Shown here: positions 46,246 through 52,331 of the stretch, in pieces | Layout: each line of letters opens with the position of its first letter | Numbering within the stretch: the stretch's first letter is position 1 | Source of the DNA: Candidatus Brevifilum fermentans | Lineage (GTDB): Bacteria > Chloroflexota > Anaerolineae > Anaerolineales > Villigracilaceae | Direction of reading: 5' to 3' | NCBI GenBank assembly: GCA_945877125.1 | Contig: CAMCQT010000018.1 | Location: 1-52,331 of the forward strand | DNA length: 52,331 bases | Made by a program: the position numbers and the translations under genes | Notes under the pieces: generated by a model | Databases searched by the model: none | What the model was told of the DNA's origin: nothing | The model's input: only the letters and a program-made list of their open reading frames with translations

Positions 46246-46349
46246 TGTCATTGCGAAGCGGCGTACTTTGCCGCTGAAGCAATCTGCCACAGGGCAATTT
46301 TGCCTGTTTAGCAGGAGACTGCTTCGCCAAAGGGCGGCTCGCAGTGACA
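46246..46349. repeat. dispersed palindromic repeat, copy 5
   Basis: TGTCATTGCGAAGCGGCG at the left and GGCGGCTCGCAGTGACA at the right, with GAAGCAATCTGCC and GGAGACTGCTTCGCC inside. A further small inverted pair, CAGGGCAA/TTGCCTG, occupies the centre. The rest of the 46096-46443 interval holds no gene that I can support. Confidence 0.8.
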
Positions 46350-46443
46350 ATGGCGATTCGGTAGGTGAAAAAACTTTTCTGGACAACTATATTTTCCCAT
46401 TCTTACAAAGGCTTGATGATCTTCGTAAGGATGGGTGTTATTT

Positions 46444-49400
46444 CTAATCAAAGATCACAGTACAATTGCGCCCAGCTTGTTTGGCTTTATACAAAGCTTT
46501 ATCGGCGCGCAGGAACAGACCCTCCACAGTGTCAGCCAGTCCTGATTCTGGCACGGCATTGTAGACCGCTTGAGCGATACCAATGCTGATCGTGACGGTA
46601 AGCGGGTCTTTGTCTGTCGCAATACGCAGAGCTGCAACACTCGCGTGGATACGTTCAGCAAGGGGTAGCGCTTCCTGTGCGGTAGTCTGGGGCATCAAAA
46701 CAATAAATTCATCACCCCCGTAGCGCCCGATCACATCAGCAGAGCGGATTTCGGCACGAATGACTTGTGTAATCTGTTGAAGTACTTGATCGCCTATGAG
46801 ATGCCCGCAGGTATCGTTGATCTGTTTGAAATAATCAATATCGAACATAATGATCGAGAATGACAGTTGGTAACGCATGGCAACATTGAACTCACGCGCG
46901 GCAAGTTCAAACAAATAACCGCGGTTGTTAATACCGGTCAGCGTATCAGTGCGCGCTAATTGTTGTTCAAGCAAGTATGCTTTTTCAAGTTCACGATGAG
47001 CAAGTGAAAGCGCATCTTTAGACTGATGCAGTTCGGCTTCCACTTGTTTGCGTTCAGTAATATCACGAATCATCCAGATCGAGCCTTCAGCCGGTTGCGC
47101 CACATTCAGCGCGCGTCCGGTTAGATTGCACCAAAAGCGCGTTCCATTCTTTTTAAGCATTTCCATTTCCGTGGTATAGGTTTTTCCTGCCCAAAGCTGC
47201 GGATAAGCTTCCTGTCCCAATCGTTCAAAACTCGCACGATCTGGATAAAGCAAGGAAGTCTCCATACCGCGAGTTTCGCCAATGGAATAGCCAAACATTT
47301 CGTCGTGAGCTGCATTTGCCCACTCGACCTTGCGGTTTGTGATGTGGCTGATGCCGGCAGTGACCGTATCCAGCGTACCCTGCAATTCATTCGCAATCTG
47401 GAGGATACGCCCTTCTGCCAGCTTGCGGATGGTGATGTCACGATTGCTTTCGCGGCGTCCCAACCATTGCCCGCTTTGGCTATATACAGCCGTGCAATGG
47501 TGGCTAATCCAACGTATCTCGCCGCCCGGGGTAACAATGCGAAAATCCAATTGAGAGTCCTGTTCAGTGGAATGGTGAATGACTGTATAAAGGTGTTCGC
47601 TAACCATTGACTGGTCATCTGGGTGCGTAATCTTTACCATCAGATTCGCATCAGCCAGAAACTGCGCGGCTGTGTATCCACTAATTCGCTCACAGGACGG
47701 GGAGATGTAAAGATAAGCGCCATCGGGAGCGTGCCAAGCCTCCCAATCATAGGTAAAATCTGCCACTGTGCGATATTTCTCTTCGCTTGCGCGCAGCGCC
47801 TCTTCCATTTGCTTGCGCTCGGTAATATCTTGAACAGTTCCTATAGCGCGCAAGACATTGCCTTCTGCGTCAGATTCCATTTCGGCGCGTTCGCGCACCC
47901 ACTTCACCTTTCCATTCGCAGCAAGGATGCGGTGCTCTATGTCATAGGGAGCGCCTTGTAAAGCGGACTGCCATGACTGATTCAAAAAGTCCGCATCGTC
48001 GGGGTGAACATGGGTCAAAAAGGCTTCGTAGTTAAGCGGCGTTTCAGATGGACATTCGAAGATACGATAGGTTTCCGCAGACCAGACAGCGCTATTAAGC
48101 CTAACGTCCAGACTCCAACTTCCAACGTGGGCAATGGACTGGGCACGATTCAAGCTGATCTCACTCTCGCGCAGAGCATCGGTCGCGCGTTTACGGTCAG
48201 TGATATCCCAAAAGGAAATCTGTATGCCGTTGATTTTCCCACTCCCATCATAAATCGGAGTTTTGATACTTTGCACGATGACAGACTCACCGCCCAAAAC
48301 GACACGCTCTTCAATGAGTTCCTGAACTTGTTTGCTGTCCAACACGGCTTGATCGTCACGTCGGTATTTTTCCGCCAACTCTGACGGGTGCAGATCGAAA
48401 TCGGTCTTGCCGACAAGGTCGGCGAGCGTGATCTGCGATAATTCTAAAAAGCGTTGGTTGGCAAACGTAAAACGCCCCGCCAAATCTTTGCGGCAAATAC
48501 TCAAGGGTGAACCTTCAACAAGCGAATGGTACAGCAGCTGGCTCTCACGCAACGCCTCTTCTGCCCGCTCGCGCTCGGTAATATCCACCATTACAGTCAA
48601 TAGACACTCGTCTTTTCCTATATAAATGGTATCTGCTGAAAATAAGCCATAGCGCAGCGAACCGTCTTTTGTCCGAACCAATACTTTAACTTCTTTAACT
48701 GCCCCGTTCTGTTTCATCTCTTCAATAATTTTATTCCGCTGGTCTGCATCAGCGAAAAGATGAATATCTTTGGAGGTTGTGCCGATCACTTCATCACGTG
48801 AAAAACCAAGCGTTTTTAGAAATACATCGTTAACGTCAATAAAAACGCCGCTTTCCAGATAGCTCAAGGCCATCAATACCGAATTTGACTGGAAAATCTT
48901 GGAGAATTTTTCCTCTGATAATTTGATCTGAGACATATCCTTGGTCACGCCAAAAATTGCGGGCTTACCGTCCCAGAACCCGGGTGCAACTCTTGTTTCC
49001 ACAGGAATCCGTTCACCCGATTTTGTTATGAGAGGCACTGGGCAAAATTCAGCAGAGCCAGCCAGCATTTCACCAACAATCCTTCCGGCTTCCTCTCTGC
49101 GCTCAGGCGGATGAACCAATAGAACAGATTTTTCAGAGAGCTCCTCTTTTGAATATCCCAAACGATCTATCACTGTATTATTGGTATGCAGGATGTTCCC
49201 TTTGTCATCTAAAACAAACAGAAAATCATCTATGCTGTTGAAGAATGTCTCATAATTTTTGTGGGTTTTCTCAAGTAAGTCTTCTGTCTTCTTGCGTTCG
49301 GTGATATCGTGAATAATCGAAAAAAGAACCTGCTTCTCTTGCAAAGTAATGGGAGATGAATGTACCTCCACAATGCGCTCTTCCCCGCTGGCAAGCCTGT

Positions 49401-49683
49401 GTGAAAAAACAAAATAATTTCGTTTCCTTTTGAGAGCTTTTTGGCTTTCAGCCGCCACCTGCTCTGGCGGCAAAGTATTAATTTCCCCAATTTTCATACT
49501 GCAAAGTTTAGGTTTAGGGTATCCGTAAAATTCCACTGCGGCTTGATTGGCATCGAGAATATCTCCCCTTTCAGGGTCGATCAATAACATAACCGCAGAA
49601 TGTCCCTCAAAGATGAGGCGAAAAGTCTGTCCATCAAGAGTAGTGGTCTCCTTATTTTTCAGGGAGTTTTTTTTGGAAGTCAT
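46444..49683 (-). CDS. seven-PAS GGDEF diguanylate cyclase
   Basis: 1079 aa, cytoplasmic. PAS domains begin near FRLIFEGHSAVM, YETFFNSIDDFLFV, FSKIFQSNSVLM, LYHSLVEGSPLS, LNRAQSIAHVGSW, KYRTVADFTYDW and a divergent seventh near LQGTLDTVTAGISH. The GGDEF domain has DIDYFKQINDTCGHLIGD, the active site GGDEF at 989-993, and RSAD five residues before it, an intact inhibitory site. It should make c-di-GMP. AGGAG lies seven bases before the ATG. The fourth PAS is nearly identical to the fourth PAS of the HD-GYP protein. It has no receiver or membrane domain, so the PAS modules must bind soluble ligands or cofactors or partner proteins. Confidence 0.92.
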   Translation of the reverse strand: MTSKKNSLKNKETTTLDGQTFRLIFEGHSAVMLLIDPERGDILDANQAAVEFYGYPKPKLCSMKIGEINTLPPEQVAAESQKALKRKRNYFVFSHRLASGEERIVEVHSSPITLQEKQVLFSIIHDITERKKTEDLLEKTHKNYETFFNSIDDFLFVLDDKGNILHTNNTVIDRLGYSKEELSEKSVLLVHPPERREEAGRIVGEMLAGSAEFCPVPLITKSGERIPVETRVAPGFWDGKPAIFGVTKDMSQIKLSEEKFSKIFQSNSVLMALSYLESGVFIDVNDVFLKTLGFSRDEVIGTTSKDIHLFADADQRNKIIEEMKQNGAVKEVKVLVRTKDGSLRYGLFSADTIYIGKDECLLTVMVDITERERAEEALRESQLLYHSLVEGSPLSICRKDLAGRFTFANQRFLELSQITLADLVGKTDFDLHPSELAEKYRRDDQAVLDSKQVQELIEERVVLGGESVIVQSIKTPIYDGSGKINGIQISFWDITDRKRATDALRESEISLNRAQSIAHVGSWSLDVRLNSAVWSAETYRIFECPSETPLNYEAFLTHVHPDDADFLNQSWQSALQGAPYDIEHRILAANGKVKWVRERAEMESDAEGNVLRAIGTVQDITERKQMEEALRASEEKYRTVADFTYDWEAWHAPDGAYLYISPSCERISGYTAAQFLADANLMVKITHPDDQSMVSEHLYTVIHHSTEQDSQLDFRIVTPGGEIRWISHHCTAVYSQSGQWLGRRESNRDITIRKLAEGRILQIANELQGTLDTVTAGISHITNRKVEWANAAHDEMFGYSIGETRGMETSLLYPDRASFERLGQEAYPQLWAGKTYTTEMEMLKKNGTRFWCNLTGRALNVAQPAEGSIWMIRDITERKQVEAELHQSKDALSLAHRELEKAYLLEQQLARTDTLTGINNRGYLFELAAREFNVAMRYQLSFSIIMFDIDYFKQINDTCGHLIGDQVLQQITQVIRAEIRSADVIGRYGGDEFIVLMPQTTAQEALPLAERIHASVAALRIATDKDPLTVTISIGIAQAVYNAVPESGLADTVEGLFLRADKALYKAKQAGRNCTVIFD

Positions 49684-49855
49684 TAAATTACTCCTATTAC
49701 ACTTGGCTATTTTCGGTCTCCCATTGAACGAATGACATTAAAAATCAATGTCAGGAATTTATTGAGCAAGTTGCCGTGCTTTTCGATTTCTATTTTATTG
49801 ATAAAAACGACTTATGTATGTCTCGCACGATTATACAATGCAAAACCGAATGCAA

Positions 49856-49887
49856 TATAAAAAGTCCCTACCAGATTGGTAAGGACT
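49856..49887 (-). terminator. intrinsic terminator after the GNAT gene
   Basis: On the minus strand AGTCCTTACCA and TGGTAGGGACT form an 11-bp stem with one mismatch and a 3-base loop, followed by TTTTATATT. Confidence 0.75.
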
Positions 49888-49950
49888 CAGTGGGAGTATT
49901 CAAATTCATCCTGCATACGCCTGAGTCAAAATCTCGCACCCATAGAGAAT

Positions 49951-50769
49951 CTACCAGCCGCGTTGGTAGATTCCAAACTTGCAATACACTTCAAATCCCA
50001 TACGATGGTATAGGCGCAGAGCATTGGGATATGTGGTTTGTAAAGTACCTATGCCATATCCTAATTTTTTAGCTTGCTCATAAATAAGCAGGGTAATGGC
50101 TGTTCCCAGTCCATTTTGACGATACTCTGGGCGGGTGGCAATGTTATAAAGTCCGGCCACACCCGCCCCAAGATGAAGAGAACCCGTCGCGACCACCTCG
50201 CTGCCCACCCGCAGCAAATAATGCCGCCACTCTGAATCAGGTGAAAAGCTAAGTTGACCGAACACATCCAAAACGAATGAAGCATCACTGACGGGAATGC
50301 CGAAAGTCTCCATGAATAACGGCATCCAGACTTCCAGCGCGGCGAGGTCGTTAACCGGCTCAAAGGTGTATTCCAAATCCAGAGGTGTAAGCCGAATCAA
50401 TTGAGTCAGATCAGCGGCCATGCCGATCATATCGCGGTTATGAGTGAACCCGTGCGATTGCAGAGCTTTTCCCAGAGTGCCCGGTTGTGAAAGCGGACCC
50501 ACCCACCAGGTCAACGGGATGCCGTTCTGACGAAAAGGTTCCAAAGTGTTCGTAATTTGCAGGTCAAGTTGTTCATTGCTAAACCTGGCACAGGTGACGC
50601 CGTTATATCCAATATTTCTTATTCCAGATGTAAACCAGATCGGATTTCCCGTGTGTAGTTGCCCGCCAGTCAATTTAGCAAAATCCTGGGATTTTGCAGA
50701 CAAATTATCCTCGATCAATTTGGCGAGTTCGATTGAAGATACGCCAATCGCATTATTTATTTTTTGCAT
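49951..50769 (-). CDS. GNAT-family N-acetyltransferase (272 aa)
   Basis: About 272 aa from the ATG at 50769, which has GAGGA about nine bases upstream. A longer reading from 50823 is less likely because a TATAAT box lies at 50825-50830. The C-terminal half is the GNAT fold: VATGSLHLGAGVAGLYNIATR, then the acetyl-CoA loop RQNGLGTAI and the final TTYPNALRLYHRMGFEVYC. The N-terminal half (ELAKLIEDNLSAKS, ITNTLEPFRQNGIPLTWWVGP) resembles an extra N-terminal GNAT-like domain of two-domain acetyltransferases. The substrate is unknown. It stands alone, with a terminator downstream. Confidence 0.85.
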   Translation of the reverse strand: MQKINNAIGVSSIELAKLIEDNLSAKSQDFAKLTGGQLHTGNPIWFTSGIRNIGYNGVTCARFSNEQLDLQITNTLEPFRQNGIPLTWWVGPLSQPGTLGKALQSHGFTHNRDMIGMAADLTQLIRLTPLDLEYTFEPVNDLAALEVWMPLFMETFGIPVSDASFVLDVFGQLSFSPDSEWRHYLLRVGSEVVATGSLHLGAGVAGLYNIATRPEYRQNGLGTAITLLIYEQAKKLGYGIGTLQTTYPNALRLYHRMGFEVYCKFGIYQRGW

Positions 50770-50824
50770 GGTTTTGTTCCTCGTTGACGGTGGCTGGCAT
50801 GATGCTATTTTTGAATGTTTCATT

Positions 50825-50830
50825 ATTATA
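50825..50830 (-). promoter_or_regulatory. -10 element of the GNAT gene
   Basis: TATAAT on the minus strand, about 56 bases before the preferred ATG at 50769. No convincing -35. It argues against the longer reading frame from 50823. Confidence 0.4.
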
Positions 50831-50918
50831 CTTTCGGCACATGCAAGTCAGATTGGCAATTAGACCCAGCGATCAACACGATATAAAGACCTTTCCAGTA
50901 TTATCACCATCGATATTA

Positions 50919-51046
50919 GACTTCTTGCAAAAGTCTTAAGATTTACCGCAGAGGCGCGGAGAGCGCAGAGAAATTATTAAACTCGGCGAACTCTGCGCCT
51001 CTGCGGTTCAAAAAATTCCCTTTTGTTTTTACTTATGCAAGAGGTC
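50919..51046. mobile_element. MITE-like element with GACCTCTTGCA ends, copy C
   Basis: Left end GACTTCTTGCAAAAGT, right end ACTTATGCAAGAGGTC; 14 of 16 positions match when inverted. TA flanks both ends (50917-50918 and 51047-51048). The interior is a long hairpin with ACCGCAGAGGCGC and CTCTGCGCCTCTGCGGT. There is no ORF. The sequence from 51049 to 51249 shows nothing I can identify. Confidence 0.75.
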
Positions 51047-51259
51047 TATTATTTTCAATTTCTGGGGAAAGAATAAAAAAGATGCTCGCAAGAGAAATAA
51101 TGTAGTATATTCGGCAAGCGAACAAACATAAATAATATGGATTTACACTGCAATTAAACGAGAAAAAATAGATGATGGCGACAAATGCTCATGGCTTTTA
51201 TGCAATAATGCTTTTTTCTGAGAATAAAATCGGGGTCGATCTTCTCATCGGAGAGAATC

Positions 51260-52331
51260 ATGTTGAATAAAAGCGATCTTCCAAAATTCGATCCCAATAT
51301 TTACACAGCCATCGCCTCAAGCCAGCTTGTGGTCTATTCTGTTTACTACTTGCAGGAGCATGACGTTGAGATCACATCTGAAGACATTATCTCCGCCTGT
51401 TTCACGTTATTTCCCAAAAAATTCTCACTCAAAAAATATCCGCAGTGGCCAGACTCCGCGATGGTCAGCAGGCGATGGAGCGATTGCCGAAACAAAGGAT
51501 ACCTGGCCGCCAAAACCGATTCTGGATTTAAGTTGACAGCAAAGGGATTCAGGCTTGCAGGAAAAGTTGCAAAAATATTGGGAGTTGCAACGCCCAAAAA
51601 AGTAAAACATTCACAGCCCCAAAAGCCTGTTGAAACACCGGCGAAGAAGACACTTCCCGTTCCGGTGATTGAAATTCCGAAAGTCAAGCAGGAACCAAAA
51701 GTAGAAGTTCTGCCTGCGCCTGTTGCGAAGGTTGAATCTCCGCGCGTAAAACAAAAGCGGACTGCGCCGGCGAAGAAGACACTTCCCGTTCCGGTGATTG
51801 AAATTCCGAAAGTCAAGCAGGAACCAAAAGTAGAAGTTCTGCCTGCACCGGTTGCGAAGGTTGAAACTCCGCGCGTAAAACGAAAGCGGACTGCGCCGGC
51901 GAAGAAAACGCTCCCCGTTCCAGTGGTCGAAATGCCGAAAGTCAAACAGGAACCGAAAGTAGAAGTTCTGCCTGCGCCGGTTGTGAAGGTTGAAACTCCG
52001 CGCGTAAAACAAACGCGGATTACGCCGGCGAAGAAAACGCTTCCCGTTCCAGTGATTGAAATTCCGAAGGTCAAACAGGAACCGAAAGTAGAAATTCTGC
52101 CCACGCCGGTTGTGAAGGTTGAAACTCCGCGCGTAAAACAAAAGCGGACTGCGCCGGCGAAGAAAACACTTCCCATTCCGGTGGTCGAAATTCCGAAAGT
52201 CAAACAGGAACCGAAAGTAGAAGTTCTGCCTGCGCCGGTTGTGAAGGTTGAAACTCCGCGCGTAAAACAAACGCGGATTACGCCGGCGAAGAAAACGCTT
52301 CCCGTTCCAGTGATTGAAATTCCGAAGGTCA
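51260..52331 (+). CDS. protein with winged-helix-like head and 43-residue Pro/Lys tandem repeats (partial, runs off the window)
   Basis: The reading frame is open from the ATG at 51260 (GGAGAG five bases upstream) to the window end, at least 357 codons. Residues 1 to about 105 are globular: IYTAIASSQLVVYSVYYLQEH, EDIISACFTLFP, then a pattern typical of a winged helix (SRRWSDCRNKGYLAA, GFKLTAKGFRLAGKVAKILG). After a short linker come 43-residue repeats rich in Pro, Lys, Val and Glu, with recurring KTLPVPV, EIPKVKQEPKVE and VKVETPRVK. The function is unknown. The tail is likely extended and highly charged; together with the head it may bind DNA, RNA or the cell envelope, which is inference only. 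The 3' end is not in the window. Confidence 0.72.
   Translation, partial: MLNKSDLPKFDPNIYTAIASSQLVVYSVYYLQEHDVEITSEDIISACFTLFPKKFSLKKYPQWPDSAMVSRRWSDCRNKGYLAAKTDSGFKLTAKGFRLAGKVAKILGVATPKKVKHSQPQKPVETPAKKTLPVPVIEIPKVKQEPKVEVLPAPVAKVESPRVKQKRTAPAKKTLPVPVIEIPKVKQEPKVEVLPAPVAKVETPRVKRKRTAPAKKTLPVPVVEMPKVKQEPKVEVLPAPVVKVETPRVKQTRITPAKKTLPVPVIEIPKVKQEPKVEILPTPVVKVETPRVKQKRTAPAKKTLPIPVVEIPKVKQEPKVEVLPAPVVKVETPRVKQTRITPAKKTLPVPVIEIPKV
51638..52331 (+). repeat. 129-bp in-frame tandem repeat, five full units and a partial sixth
   Basis: Units begin at CCGGCGAAGAA at 51638, 51767, 51896, 52025, 52154 and 52283, exactly 129 bp (43 codons) apart. Units 3 and 5 end with codons for QTRIT, while units 1, 2 and 4 end with KRTA, hinting at a two-unit (258-bp) duplication step. 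Long reading frames on the minus strand across this array are by-products of its composition. Confidence 0.95.

Noticed and set aside
51346-52270. Two long minus-strand reading frames (285 and 219 codons) rich in Phe, Gly, Thr, Arg or Asn
   Set aside because: They run antisense through the 129-bp repeat array and simply repeat with its period. The plus-strand frame has a start with a ribosome site and a globular head, so it is the real gene.

Overview
The window reads as a chromosomal segment of a Chloroflexota bacterium, most likely of the class Anaerolineae. This is an inference from gene content and style: very long multi-PAS/GAF sensor proteins, a NACHT ATPase fused to a formylglycine-generating-enzyme (FGE) fold, an electron-bifurcating type NfnAB pair, and many small palindromic intergenic repeats. 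No 16S rRNA or other taxonomic marker is present. Housekeeping genes (lon, efp, fabF, fabH, tatA, gyrB, plsY, one tRNA-Arg) all look intact.

Layout. 1-3.5 kb: a minus-strand operon for a two-subunit FAD/Fe-S amine or amino-acid dehydrogenase. 4.0-6.3 kb: nfnA-nfnB on the plus strand, closed by a strong terminator. 6.4-6.8 kb: a c-type cytochrome lipoprotein. 7.0-9.0 kb: two overlapping unknown genes. 9.05-13.5 kb: tRNA-Arg(TCT), Hsp20, Lon, a lone receiver protein, a GNAT acetyltransferase and a MoaB/MogA protein in close succession. 13.5-18.5 kb: efp, a Cys-rich unknown, a HAD-DinB fusion, fabF, fabH and tatA. 18.5-21.6 kb: a compact minus-strand pair, a 135-aa protein and an 881-aa NACHT-FGE protein, which share a short glycine-rich motif; this is the best candidate here for a poorly described (possibly defence or conflict) system. 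21.9-27.1 kb: a FIST protein and a PDZ/multi-TM/GAF histidine kinase. 27.2-33.4 kb: gyrB, membrane proteins, a JAMM metalloprotease, plsY and a hemolysin-III/PAQR protein. 33.9-49.7 kb: a minus-strand signalling island with an HD-GYP protein, two diguanylate cyclases, a receiver protein and a hybrid-free histidine kinase, carrying about sixteen PAS domains in total. 49.9-52.3 kb: a GNAT protein and the 5' part of a gene with a winged-helix-like head and 43-residue tandem repeats that run off the window end.

How the parts work together. The signalling island encodes both synthesis (GGDEF) and breakdown (HD-GYP) of c-di-GMP. The opposing enzymes carry paralogous receiver domains, and one PAS module is nearly identical between an HD-GYP protein and a GGDEF protein, so the same inputs may feed opposite outputs. 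Hsp20 and Lon form a protein-quality-control pair. FabF/FabH and PlsY belong to fatty-acid and phospholipid synthesis. NfnAB balances NADH, NADPH and ferredoxin pools and suggests an anaerobic or facultative metabolism.

Intergenic DNA is rich in repeats: five copies of a roughly 100-bp palindromic element built around CGAAGCAATCTC/GAGATTGCTTCG, three elements with GACCTCTTGCA-type ends (two flanked by TA), a 194-bp element with 19-bp perfect terminal inverted repeats, and two further palindromes. Several promoters appear to be of the extended -10 type (TGGTAnAAT), and one divergent pair seems to produce almost leaderless mRNAs.
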